Of a stretch of 64,000 nt of DNA, positions 29,427-39,044 are shown piece after piece. The notes below the pieces were generated by a model. That model worked only from the letters and a program-made list of their open reading frames with translations. It was not told the origin of the DNA and searched no databases. The stretch covers positions 19,871 to 83,870 of the forward strand of contig JAGVAD010000001.1 of assembly GCA_020060465.1 (NCBI GenBank). Direction: 5' to 3'. Every line of letters starts with the position of its first letter. The stretch's first letter is position 1. A program made the position numbers and the translations under genes. Source of the stretch: Anaerolineales bacterium. Its GTDB lineage: Bacteria > Chloroflexota > Anaerolineae > Anaerolineales > UBA4823.

Positions 29427-30383
29427 TTAGGCCAAGTTTTGCTGGCGAACAGCCAGATCTTTCTTGAAACGCGGATCGCGCTCGAGGGTGAGCCGTAGCC
29501 CTTCTTCCAATGTGAAATGGGGCTGATAACCAAGCCGTTCGCTGGCCAAAGTAAGGTCGGCGCGCATACGCGAGACGCCTGGGTCGCTACGGGGGTTGGC
29601 GATGGCTTCCACCTTCACGCCCAACACTTCCATGATCAGACGCACCAAATCGCGCACGCTGGTTTCAACTCCACTGCCGATATTCAGGACCATCTGGTTA
29701 ATCCCCGGCGCGGTGGCGGCGGAAATCATGGCGCTGACCACATCGTCCACATAGACATAGTCGCGGGTCTGGCTGCCATCGCCGTGCATGACCAGTGTGC
29801 TGCTGCGCAGCGCCTGGCGCAAATAATGCGGGATCACCGGTGCATGAGATGGCGGCAGATGTTGACCTGGTCCATAGGCGTTGAAAACCCGCAGAATGAC
29901 GGTCTCGATGCCCCATAAATCGCCGATGGTGCGCACATAATATTCCGCCGCCAGTTTTGATACAGCATAAGGCGAGCGGGGGTTTGGGCGAGCATCTTCT
30001 TTCAACGGCTGCTCACCGCGGTCGCCATACACTGCGCCGGAGGAGATGAACACCACCCGACGCACGCCCACATCACGCATCGCTTCCATCAGGCTGACGG
30101 TGCCGCCAACGTTAACCGCGTTATATTCACGTGGGTAAAGCACCGATTCGGGGACGGAAACACGCGCCGCTAAATGATAGACGCAGTCCACCTCCTGGAG
30201 CAATGTCCATAACTTGGGGCGATCGTTGACATCGCCGCGGGTGAAAAGCACGTGCGGCGAGAGCGCCTGGGGATCGCCGGCGGAAAGATCGTCCAGTCCG
30301 CGCACCTGGTGCCCCTCCCGCACCAGGTAATTTGCCAGGTTAGAGCCTAGAAAGCCGGCTGCACCGGTAATTAAAAAGTTCAT
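29427..30383 (-). CDS. NAD-dependent epimerase/dehydratase (UDP-sugar epimerase-like)
   Basis: FLITGAAGFLGSNLANYL; SSGAVYGDRGEQPLKEDARPNPRSPYAVSKLAAEYY (YxxxK). Confidence 0.93.
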   Translation of the reverse strand: MNFLITGAAGFLGSNLANYLVREGHQVRGLDDLSAGDPQALSPHVLFTRGDVNDRPKLWTLLQEVDCVYHLAARVSVPESVLYPREYNAVNVGGTVSLMEAMRDVGVRRVVFISSGAVYGDRGEQPLKEDARPNPRSPYAVSKLAAEYYVRTIGDLWGIETVILRVFNAYGPGQHLPPSHAPVIPHYLRQALRSSTLVMHGDGSQTRDYVYVDDVVSAMISAATAPGINQMVLNIGSGVETSVRDLVRLIMEVLGVKVEAIANPRSDPGVSRMRADLTLASERLGYQPHFTLEEGLRLTLERDPRFKKDLAVRQQNLA

Positions 30384-30489
30384 AGGTCATTCCTTGATCG
30401 GAGCTGCGTATAGATGAGGGTCAACATCCAACACTGCATTATAGCATGTTCGCAGACCTTTCCCGCGGCGCAAGCGTAAAAATCGGGTT

Positions 30490-31797
30490 ATGGTACAATC
30501 TTCTTCTGTGCAAAGGGTTATGCATCGAATTGTGCCGATTTTGCGTCGCGGCGTCTTGTTTCTGGCGCTTTTGACTCTAGTAGTAACTGGATTGGGCAGT
30601 AGTAGTTCTCCACCGCCCCTGGATATACGCCAAAAAGCGCGCGCTTTTACGCGGCATATCGAGTTCGATTACGTTGGTTGGACGCTCGATGCGTTGCGCG
30701 TTAAGTTCCTGGAATTTTCGGTAGGAGCAAGCAACTTTCTTCCAGATGACAAGCGCCGCCGCCTGGTGTTTGAGTATCTGGAATTGGTGAGGCAGATCCA
30801 GAATACAGAGGGGCAAATCCGCATGATTTACGCCGATCCGGGTGTCGCTGACCCACAGGCAGTTTCGCAGCCGGCTCGACGGATGTTACAAGAATTGCGC
30901 GCCCAATATAAACAGACCGCCCCGCTGGCTGAGGCGGTCCTGCAAGATCAAATCAACACAGTGGTCAGCGAGTTAGGGCTAGATATTGGCGGTCAGGCTT
31001 TCCCGCCTGTGTTGTATCATAGCTCGCCGTTGCCAATGGCGTTGATCATCAGCCCCCGCCAGGTCATTCGGCAGGAGGCGGACATTTCGCTCATCCCGGA
31101 TCTACCCATAGATCAACAAATTGCGCTGGAGGAGCGAGTGGATCGCGCCTTAAACGTTTCGTCTTTGGTGGTGAATATCGGCGGGGTAGGGGTGTACCCA
31201 ACCATGGTTATGCAGACCAGCGATTTGAATTGGTTGAGCGAGGTGGTCGCTCATGAATGGGTGCATAATTACCTGACGCTCCGCCCGCTGGGGATGAATT
31301 ACCTGGAATCGCCAGAATTGCGCATCATGAACGAAACAGCCGCCTCTATTGCTGGAAAAGAGATCGGGTGGGCGGTGATTGAACGCTATTATCCAGAGCT
31401 TTTGCCGCCCCCACCGCAGGCGGCGCCGCGCCAGGATGAAGCTTCGCCCGAAGAACCGCCGGTTTTTGATTTTCGCAAAGAGATGCATCTCACGCGAATA
31501 ACCGTAGATCAATTGCTGTCCGAGGGAAAGGTGGAGCAGGCAGAAGCCTATATGGAGGCAAGGCGCAAAATTTTCTGGGATCATGGGTATCGAGGTCTGC
31601 GTAAACTGAATCAGGCGTATTTTGCATTCTACGGCGCTTATGCGGATGAACCGTTAGGGCCGGCTGGAGAGGATCCGATCGGCGCTGCGGTGCGCAAATT
31701 GCGCGCCCAAAGCCCCACTTTGGCGGCGTTTCTACAAAAGATCGCCTGGATGACTACTTTTGAAGATCTGCTTCGGGCAGTTGGTGAAGGAAATTGA
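30490..31797 (+). CDS. Uncharacterised exported protein with HExxH zincin-like motif
   Basis: N-terminal hydrophobic signal; VVAHEWVHNYLTLRPLGMNYLESPELRIMNETAASIAGKEIG. Confidence 0.7.
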   Translation: MVQSSSVQRVMHRIVPILRRGVLFLALLTLVVTGLGSSSSPPPLDIRQKARAFTRHIEFDYVGWTLDALRVKFLEFSVGASNFLPDDKRRRLVFEYLELVRQIQNTEGQIRMIYADPGVADPQAVSQPARRMLQELRAQYKQTAPLAEAVLQDQINTVVSELGLDIGGQAFPPVLYHSSPLPMALIISPRQVIRQEADISLIPDLPIDQQIALEERVDRALNVSSLVVNIGGVGVYPTMVMQTSDLNWLSEVVAHEWVHNYLTLRPLGMNYLESPELRIMNETAASIAGKEIGWAVIERYYPELLPPPPQAAPRQDEASPEEPPVFDFRKEMHLTRITVDQLLSEGKVEQAEAYMEARRKIFWDHGYRGLRKLNQAYFAFYGAYADEPLGPAGEDPIGAAVRKLRAQSPTLAAFLQKIAWMTTFEDLLRAVGEGN

Positions 31798-31860
31798 TCG
31801 CCGGGGATGGGTAATTCCGCTCTTGCGTCTAATGAATTGCTCTGGCGAGGGGCTAGAGAG

Positions 31861-33102
31861 ATGTTGAAACAAAGTATTCGGATCATTGCGCTTTTGCTTG
31901 CGTTCTTGTCCAGCGCGTGTGCTGGAGCTGCGTCAACCCCTCAACCGATTACCCCTACCAGCCGGTCGCCTGACGACATACGCTCCGCGCCGACCCGCGA
32001 GCCAGGTTGCACGGTTGTCACCCGCAAACCCACGCCAGGCCCCACACGACCAGCGCAGGCGCCCGCGCCGGGTGCTAAGGATTGGTCGAGGGGCGCTTCA
32101 GATGCAGCAATAACGATTATTGATTATAGCGATTTCCAATGCCCCGGCTGCGCCTATGTGGAGCCTGTGTTGGCGCGGCTGGTTGAGAATTTCCCGCATG
32201 ATGTGCGCGTGATTTATCGCCATTATCCTTTGATCAGTGTTTATGACAAGTCAGCGTTGGCGGCGCAGGCGGCGGAGGCGGCGGGTTTGCAGGGGCAATT
32301 TTGGCAGATGCATGATTTGCTTTTTGCACGACGCGAAGAGTGGGCGCCGATGTCGGTTGACCAGTTTCAAGAATGGTTAGGATTGCGCGCTAAGGATCTG
32401 CGTTTGGATGTTGAACGATTTTCCCAGGACTTGACCAGTAAGAAACTGGTGGATGCGATCCAGGCTGCTTATTATCAGAATCTCGCCGTTCAGATGCCAG
32501 GCACACCCTATCTGTTGATCAATGGCGAACCGTATGAGGGGCCGTTGGGTTATGGCGACCTGGAAGCGGTTGTCACGTTAACCTTATTAGAGAAGCGACA
32601 GTTCACCGATTGCCCTCCGATGACGATTGATCCAACTCGGCAATATCTGGCGATATTGCATACCGAAAAAGGCGATATTGTTCTGGAATTGTTCGCCGAT
32701 ATTGCGCCGTTGGCGGTGAACAATTTCGTCTTTCTGGCGCGCCAGGGGTGGTACGATGGCGTTACGTTTCACCGCGTGATCCCTGGTTTTGTCGCCCAGG
32801 CGGGCGATCCAAGCGGGACAGGGCTGGGCGGTCCGGGTTATGCGTTCGACAACGAGATTTCGGAGTTGAAGTTCGACCGGCCCGGGGTAGTGGGTATGGC
32901 AAACGCCGGACCGGGTTCGAACGGCAGTCAGTTTTTCATCACATTTGCCGCCGCGCCTCATTTGAATGGCGGTTATACAATCTTCGGACAAGTGATTTCT
33001 GGGATGGATGTGCTGGCGCAGCTTACCCCGCGCGATCCTTCAAAACCAGGGGATTGGCCGCCCGGCGATCGCATCTTGAGCGTCGAAATCCAGGAGAAAT
33101 AG
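31861..33102 (+). CDS. Lipoprotein: DsbA-like thioredoxin domain fused to cyclophilin-type peptidyl-prolyl isomerase
   Basis: Lipobox-like LLAFLSSAC; IIDYSDFQCPGCAYVEPV (CPGC); then ILHTEKGDIVLELFADIAPLAVNNFVFLARQGWYDGVTFHRVIPGFVAQAGDP...GSNGSQFFIT. Confidence 0.9.
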   Translation: MLKQSIRIIALLLAFLSSACAGAASTPQPITPTSRSPDDIRSAPTREPGCTVVTRKPTPGPTRPAQAPAPGAKDWSRGASDAAITIIDYSDFQCPGCAYVEPVLARLVENFPHDVRVIYRHYPLISVYDKSALAAQAAEAAGLQGQFWQMHDLLFARREEWAPMSVDQFQEWLGLRAKDLRLDVERFSQDLTSKKLVDAIQAAYYQNLAVQMPGTPYLLINGEPYEGPLGYGDLEAVVTLTLLEKRQFTDCPPMTIDPTRQYLAILHTEKGDIVLELFADIAPLAVNNFVFLARQGWYDGVTFHRVIPGFVAQAGDPSGTGLGGPGYAFDNEISELKFDRPGVVGMANAGPGSNGSQFFITFAAAPHLNGGYTIFGQVISGMDVLAQLTPRDPSKPGDWPPGDRILSVEIQEK

Positions 33103-33107
33103 AGATT

Positions 33108-34418
33108 GTGACTGAACCAATAAATCCATCCGCAACATCCAGGCGAACAGTGCATTGGCCGTCGGCATTCCAATTTGGCTGCAGCGCCCTGGCTCTGGTT
33201 TTCCTGGTGAGCGGCGCCTGGTTGTTGTGGATGATCGGCTTTTCCGCTGCGTTTGCTTCGAATTGGGCGTCGCTGGAACCGCTTTCGGCGTTGTTAATGG
33301 CAGCTTCCTTTTTTGGCGTCGCCCTGTTGTTGTTTCCATCAGCGTATTATGCGCTTTTGCGCTTGCTGAATAAACCAGCCCCGGATCTGCGCGCTTTCTT
33401 GCGTCATTCTCATCCAGCGCTGTGGATCTGGATCTTTCCCTGGGTGATCTTGGTCGGTTTTCTGGCTTCGCAAACAGCAATCACCTCAATCTTGATCCTG
33501 CCTGTTTTCCATTTATTCGGGGTGGGTCTGCCAATTGGCTGGGTGGTTTACCTGGCGACGAGAAATCTACCTTTGGGTTCACCGCAGCGCATGTGGGGGG
33601 TGTTTGGCTGCGGATTGGTTCTTGCCCCGGCAATGATTTCAATTTTGGAAGGATTGGCGGTGTTGGGAATGATATTGCTGGGCGCGATCTATGTCTCCAC
33701 ACAGCCAGCGTTGATGACCAAACTGATGAACCTGATGGAGACAGCCCAATATGCCCCGCCGGCGCCGGAAGAGATCATGCAAATCTTTGGCCCCTATCTT
33801 TTGAAACCGGGGTTCATCCTGGCGGCGTTAGCGTTAGGAGCGGTGATCGTACCTTTAATCGAGGAAGCAGTTAAGCCAATCGGCGTCTGGCTGCTGGTTG
33901 GTCGTCCTTTGTCGGCGCGGGCAGGTTTTGCCGCCGGCGCGTTGAGCGGCGCGGGATTTGCATTTAGCGAAAGCCTGCTTCTCACCAGCAATGGCACAGA
34001 CTGGGCGTCTCTGGTGGTGGTGCGCCTCGGTACAGGCGCCATTCATATTTTCACCACAGCGTTAATGGGTTGGGCGTTAGCGGTCGCCTGGAAACGCGGT
34101 CACTATCACCGTTTGGGCGCGGCTTACCTTTGCGCGGTAACCATCCATGGTCTTTGGAACGGTCTGACAATCTTGACCGTCTTTGATCAGCTTTCTCGGA
34201 TGCTGGGAGAGGGCGCTTATTCGCTGCTTATCGGCCGGGCAGCGCTAATCGCCCCGGCGGCGCTCATTATGTTAGCCGTTGGCGCTTTGGGGTTATTGGT
34301 ATTCTTCAACCGCCGTTTGACGGCGCGTCGCCCGACGGCTGAAGCGTTGGGGGATCCCTTGACGGCCGCGTCAATGGCTGCTGATCCAGAGACGCAGCCA
34401 GGAGAAAAGATGCTATAA
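33108..34418 (+). CDS. PrsW family intramembrane metalloprotease
   Basis: GTG start at 33108, 5 bp after the upstream stop. VPLIEEAVKPIGVWLL, GFAAGALSGAGFAFSESLL, TGAIHIFTTALMGWALA. Confidence 0.85.
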   Translation: MTEPINPSATSRRTVHWPSAFQFGCSALALVFLVSGAWLLWMIGFSAAFASNWASLEPLSALLMAASFFGVALLLFPSAYYALLRLLNKPAPDLRAFLRHSHPALWIWIFPWVILVGFLASQTAITSILILPVFHLFGVGLPIGWVVYLATRNLPLGSPQRMWGVFGCGLVLAPAMISILEGLAVLGMILLGAIYVSTQPALMTKLMNLMETAQYAPPAPEEIMQIFGPYLLKPGFILAALALGAVIVPLIEEAVKPIGVWLLVGRPLSARAGFAAGALSGAGFAFSESLLLTSNGTDWASLVVVRLGTGAIHIFTTALMGWALAVAWKRGHYHRLGAAYLCAVTIHGLWNGLTILTVFDQLSRMLGEGAYSLLIGRAALIAPAALIMLAVGALGLLVFFNRRLTARRPTAEALGDPLTAASMAADPETQPGEKML

Positions 34419-34489
34419 TCGGGCATGTTTTGTCGGAAAAGTGTGCTGATGGATAGCACGGATTAAAGAAATGTGGAGACCATCGCCGA

Positions 34490-35170
34490 ATGATTGAGTT
34501 ACTTCAGTATCTGATTGATCTGTTTCTGCACCTGGATGAACACCTGAGCGGTATCATCCAGACCTATGGGGTTTGGACTTACGCCCTGCTGTTCCTGGTT
34601 ATCTTCATGGAAACCGGTTTGGTGGTAACGCCCTTCTTGCCGGGCGATTCACTGTTGTTTGCGGCGGGCACGTTCGCCTCTCCAGCCCTGGCGCAGCCCG
34701 GTCAGGCGCCGCCGATGAACATCTGGCTGTTGTGGTTTTTGCTGATGGGGGCGGCAGTGCTGGGCGATACGGCGAATTATTGGATCGGCCATTATATTGG
34801 CCCGCGTGCTTTTAGCGGCGAAGTGCGCTTCCTAAAGAAGGAATATCTCGACCGCACGCATGAGTTTTATGAAAAACACGGCGGCAAAACGATCATCCTG
34901 GCGCGTTTCATCCCCATCATCCGCACCTTTGCCCCTTTTGTGGCCGGTGTAGGCGCCATGAATTATGGGCGATTCCTTTCCTTCAATGTAATAGGCGGCA
35001 TTTTGTGGGTGACCATCTTCACCTGGGGCGGTTATTTCTTTGGCAACCTGCCCTTTGTGCAAGAAAACTTCTCTTTCGTGGTGCTGGCGATTATCTTGAT
35101 TTCGGTGCTGCCAGCGGTATATGAGGTATTGAAAGAGCGCATTCAGCCGGCGCGCAAGGCAGAAGCCTGA
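34490..35170 (+). CDS. DedA family membrane protein
   Basis: ETGLVVTPFLPGDSLLFAAGTFAS, YWIGHYIG, GGKTIILARFIPIIRTFAPFVAGVGAMNY. Confidence 0.95.
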   Translation: MIELLQYLIDLFLHLDEHLSGIIQTYGVWTYALLFLVIFMETGLVVTPFLPGDSLLFAAGTFASPALAQPGQAPPMNIWLLWFLLMGAAVLGDTANYWIGHYIGPRAFSGEVRFLKKEYLDRTHEFYEKHGGKTIILARFIPIIRTFAPFVAGVGAMNYGRFLSFNVIGGILWVTIFTWGGYFFGNLPFVQENFSFVVLAIILISVLPAVYEVLKERIQPARKAEA

Positions 35171-35195
35171 TGTTCTGGCGCGAGAGGCGGCGCCT

Positions 35196-35564
35196 TTAAT
35201 TTCCTACAGCCAACGCCACCGCGGCGGCGGTCTTTTGGGTGTGGCTGATACTGATTGTCCAGTATTGCAACCCTTGTTGGGCGGCGATCTGCGCGGCGCA
35301 GCCGCAAAGACGTAAGATGGGCTGGCGAGCTTCGCCGCGTTGCACTTCAATCTCGCGCCAACCAACCGCCCCAATGCCGGTCCCCAATGCTTTAGCCACG
35401 GCTTCTTTGGCGGCGAAACGCGCTGCCAAAGAAGCAATATTTGCTCCAGCCTCTGCCAGTTCGGCTTCGGTGAATATTCTCTCCAGCAAGCGATGACCGT
35501 GACGGTCAACGGCTTGTTGGAAGCGTTCTATTTCCACCAGATCAATCCCAGAAGCGATTTTCAC
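35196..35564 (-). CDS. acpS: Holo-[acyl-carrier-protein] synthase
   Basis: IASGIDLVEIERFQQAV, FTEAELAEA, LAARFAAKEAVAKALGTGIG, ISISHT. GTG start at 35564. Confidence 0.93.
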   Translation of the reverse strand: MKIASGIDLVEIERFQQAVDRHGHRLLERIFTEAELAEAGANIASLAARFAAKEAVAKALGTGIGAVGWREIEVQRGEARQPILRLCGCAAQIAAQQGLQYWTISISHTQKTAAAVALAVGN

Positions 35565-35604
35565 GCCCAGGCTCCATGAAAAGTTGTGATGTCCTCGCGC
35601 TCGG

Positions 35605-36909
35605 TCAAGGCCCGGCAATGGCAATCGCCAGACGATTAACATCCAGATATTTTTGAGCGACCTCTAAGATCTGTTCAGCCTCGACCGCACGAATAAGATC
35701 GGGGTAACGTTGATAGTAATCCAGGCCGAGCTGATAACGCTCCAGGCGAATCAGCGCAGCCGCGACGCCAGAATTAGATTCCAGGGAAAGCGGCAACCTG
35801 CCGATGAAATTCGTCTGGACATCTGAAAGCTCTTCATCGCTGACCAGTTCAGCGGTAAAATGAGCGACTTCTTTCAAGATCAATTCAATCGCCTTTTCGA
35901 CATTTTCCGGATCCACCCCGGCGGAGATGCTCCATGGGCCAGGCCCCGGACCGCCGGACAATCCGCTGGCGGCGTAATACGCCAGACCGGCTCTTTCCCG
36001 CACGCTCTTGCCGATGCGACCCATCATGCCAAATTGCCCCAGGATACTGTTGCCGATGGAGGCGGGCAGGAAGTCTGGCGAGGTGCGTGCTGGCCCCGCT
36101 GCGCCGATCAAGAGATCTGCCTGTGACTTGCCAGGCAAAGTTATCTTCTCGCGCTTGATCGAATCAAGCGGCTGAAGAGGCGGCAGTTGATACGGATCGG
36201 GTTGGTCGGGATTTTGCCAGTTTTCGAATATACGGCGCGTCGCCTCTATCGCTGCCTGGGGTTCGATCCCGCCTGTGATCGCAATCACCATGCCGCGTGG
36301 CCCGTAGTGTCGTTGATGAAAAGCGAACAGATGCTCGCGGCGGATCGCCTGAATGGTTTCAGGGTAACCATCCTCTGGCCGGCTGTATGGATGCTGACCA
36401 TAAACGAGCTTGTCGAAGACCAAGCTGGCCATTTCGGCGGTGTCTTGAGCGCGGATCGCCAGATGGGTCAACAGTTGGGTGCGCAGCCGTTCGACATGCT
36501 CGCCTGGAAAGGTTGGTTGGCGCAACGCTTCGTTGAGTAATGACAATATCAACTCAAGGTCCTCAGCCAGAGCCTTGCCGCTGAAAGATACGGTATGCGT
36601 ACCGCTGGAAAATCCCAGGCTCGCGCCGCATGATTCCAACAGGTCGTAAATTTCCTGAAAGCTGTGCTGCTGTGTCCCCCTCATCAACGCCGCGGCGGTA
36701 AAATCCGCCAGCCCCAGCTTGTCATCTGGGTCGAACAGTGCACCAGCGTGCACAAAACCGCTGATTGCGACGGATGGGCTGTTGGGGTTGGCGCGGCTGA
36801 GCGCTACGATGCCGTTAGTCAACTCGCTCCGCAGGATGTCGTTAGGGCCAGGCAGCGTCTGGATTGCGTTTTGCTGTGGGTGGTCGGTTGGCATAGGTTT
36901 ATGTTCCAT
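35605..36909 (-). CDS. M16 family peptidase-like subunit lacking HxxEH (non-catalytic partner)
   Basis: M16 architecture (SNSGVAAALIRLERYQLGLDYYQRYPDLI) but no HxxEH in the N-terminal region (GLADFTAAALMRGT). Confidence 0.87.
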   Translation of the reverse strand: MEHKPMPTDHPQQNAIQTLPGPNDILRSELTNGIVALSRANPNSPSVAISGFVHAGALFDPDDKLGLADFTAAALMRGTQQHSFQEIYDLLESCGASLGFSSGTHTVSFSGKALAEDLELILSLLNEALRQPTFPGEHVERLRTQLLTHLAIRAQDTAEMASLVFDKLVYGQHPYSRPEDGYPETIQAIRREHLFAFHQRHYGPRGMVIAITGGIEPQAAIEATRRIFENWQNPDQPDPYQLPPLQPLDSIKREKITLPGKSQADLLIGAAGPARTSPDFLPASIGNSILGQFGMMGRIGKSVRERAGLAYYAASGLSGGPGPGPWSISAGVDPENVEKAIELILKEVAHFTAELVSDEELSDVQTNFIGRLPLSLESNSGVAAALIRLERYQLGLDYYQRYPDLIRAVEAEQILEVAQKYLDVNRLAIAIAGP

Positions 36910-38200
36910 GATTCGCATGCGGCGCAGCGTTTTGCTGAGGGAGATAAACGCCAATCACCCGGTTCTGCGGCTTCAGATAGGTTTGAGCAACTCTTTGCAC
37001 ATCTGCGGGAGAGACGATAGCCAATCGTTCCAAAAAGCCGGTGTACCATTCATAGGAGGCAAACATTTCGGCAAAACCCAGCCAAAACGCCTGATTGGTG
37101 ATGCGTTCGCTGCCATAGGCAAAAAGGGCGCGCGCTTGCTTCACCGCGCGGGCAAGCTCGTTCTCGCTGGGCGGGTTCTCCTGCAATTTTTCGATTTCTC
37201 GATCTATGGCTTCGATCACTTGCGAGGCTTTTTTCTCTGGATGAACGATGGCGGTTAGCTGGTATAGATATGGATCAATCGTTGCCTGCGCGCCGCCGTA
37301 GACGCTCACTGCCAGCTCGCCCTCCACCAGGGCGCGATATAAGCGTGAGGTCTTATTGGAGATGCCCTCGCCAAAGAGATTCAAGTTCCCTGGGCCACTG
37401 AGCAGGCTGTCTAATGCCAGGAGCGGCATAAAATCTGGATTGGTAGCGGCAGGTGCATGATAAGCCAACTGTAAATAGGTGGTATCGCCTGGCCCTTCCA
37501 CGGTCACACGGCGCTCGCCGCTTTGGGGCGGTTCAGGGCGCGCAGGATGAGGCGCAGGCGGTCCCGCAGGGAGGCTTTCATAATGTTGCCGGATGCGTTC
37601 CAACATTTGGTCGGCGATGAAATCGCCGGCCAGCGCCAGCACAGCATTGTTGGGGTTGTAATATATGCGGTAGTGACGGTATAGGTCATCGCGCTGCATG
37701 GTTTCCAGGTCTGCCAGATCGCCAATGACCTCGTGGTGATAACTGTGTACGCGAAAGGCTGCCGCCTGAATTTCCTCGCTCAAACGGAAAAGAGGCTCGT
37801 TTTCATTTCCCTGGCGCTCAGAGATGATTACGGTGCGTTCCGCCGCCACTTCCTGCGGATCAAAAACGCTGTTCATCATCCGGTCAGCCTCCAGGCGCAG
37901 CGCCAGGTCAATCTTATCGGCGGGCAAGGTTTCGAAGTAGGTTGTCCAATCCAGATACGTCAGCGCGTTCCAATAGCCGCCGTCGCGGGAGATCGCCCGG
38001 TCTAACGCGCCGGCTGGAAATTGGGGTGTGCCCTTGAATTGCATGTGCTCCACCCAATGCGATGCGCCGGTATTGCCCGGCCTTTCATCGCGCGATCCGA
38101 CGCGATACCAGACCCAATGGCTGACCAGCGGCGCGGTATGAATTTCTTTTAATAAGACCAGCAGGCCGTTCGACAATGTAAGACGGGTGATCGGTTGCAT
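36899..38200 (-). CDS. M16 family zinc peptidase, catalytic subunit
   Basis: HxxEH motif in GASHWVEHMQFKGT; ERTVIISERQGNENEP; YNPNNAVLALAGDF. Confidence 0.93.
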   Translation of the reverse strand: MQPITRLTLSNGLLVLLKEIHTAPLVSHWVWYRVGSRDERPGNTGASHWVEHMQFKGTPQFPAGALDRAISRDGGYWNALTYLDWTTYFETLPADKIDLALRLEADRMMNSVFDPQEVAAERTVIISERQGNENEPLFRLSEEIQAAAFRVHSYHHEVIGDLADLETMQRDDLYRHYRIYYNPNNAVLALAGDFIADQMLERIRQHYESLPAGPPAPHPARPEPPQSGERRVTVEGPGDTTYLQLAYHAPAATNPDFMPLLALDSLLSGPGNLNLFGEGISNKTSRLYRALVEGELAVSVYGGAQATIDPYLYQLTAIVHPEKKASQVIEAIDREIEKLQENPPSENELARAVKQARALFAYGSERITNQAFWLGFAEMFASYEWYTGFLERLAIVSPADVQRVAQTYLKPQNRVIGVYLPQQNAAPHANHGT

Positions 38201-38224
38201 TGAGTGAGTATAAAACGGATTGGC

Positions 38225-38929
38225 TTATTTACATAGGGTGTCTGGCAACGCTCCGCAGAACATCTCCCCCCAGGAGCTTGGCAATTGATCGAAAAGATTT
38301 TTATAGGGGGCGATTACCCGTTGTAAACCGTCGAATGGGGTATGTAGTTCGGTTTCTGCTAATGGGATATCCACCGGCACCTTTAGGCTCACCGGCACCT
38401 TCAATTCCACCGGGATGGTCTGGCTGACCGGGACGGTTAGATCCAGGTAAATGTCCAGTTTTGTCCCCTGGCGCAATACCAGGTCAGTGGGTACCGCCAC
38501 GCCGTTGAGAAAGACGGTGGCTCTTCTGATCGGTGTATCACGGGTGAGTATGACAGTCGTTTCCTGCTTAAGGCGTAGAGGAAAGACCACGGGGATTGAG
38601 TCTTTGACCCATATCGTATCGTTTACCTCTATAGTGGAGACAATATGCGCCTGATCCATTTTGACAAAGTTTTCGTATAGGCCATTAATCAACTGATCGC
38701 CAAGCATGGTTTTAATTTTGAAAAACTGGCTGCCCAGAATCAACAAGATGACGATCAAAATGATGTTCACTGCTAATGAAAGCGCTCCGGTGATCGTCCA
38801 AAACGCCGGTTTAAGCTCGCCTAACCGCAAGAATGGCCGTCCCTGGTTGGGCGGTGTTCCTTCGGGCTGAAGCGGTTCTTCGTTTCCCGGCGAAGCGGGT
38901 TCGCGAAAAGGCGCTGCAGGGGTGGTCAT
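38225..38929 (-). CDS. Hypothetical single-pass membrane protein
   Basis: TM ALSLAVNIILIVILLILGSQFF; repetitive VPVSQTIPVELKVPVSLKVPVDIPL segment. Confidence 0.65.
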   Translation of the reverse strand: MTTPAAPFREPASPGNEEPLQPEGTPPNQGRPFLRLGELKPAFWTITGALSLAVNIILIVILLILGSQFFKIKTMLGDQLINGLYENFVKMDQAHIVSTIEVNDTIWVKDSIPVVFPLRLKQETTVILTRDTPIRRATVFLNGVAVPTDLVLRQGTKLDIYLDLTVPVSQTIPVELKVPVSLKVPVDIPLAETELHTPFDGLQRVIAPYKNLFDQLPSSWGEMFCGALPDTLCK

Positions 38930-39044
38930 AGAGTCTCCTCAGCATTTGCACGGATGATGATCATTCGTGTTCGACTATAGCATATTTTGAAGAATTTCGC
39001 TACAGAATGTCAATAAAAGTTTAATGATGCAGTTATTCAGGATC

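Noticed and set aside
32748-33107. N-terminal extension of the PrsW gene
   Set aside because: Overlaps the cyclophilin domain in another frame; GTG at 33108 gives a compact operon start.
35605-36909. Pseudogene call for the second M16 gene
   Set aside because: The full-length ORF is intact. Absence of HxxEH is normal for the non-catalytic partner of M16 heterodimers.
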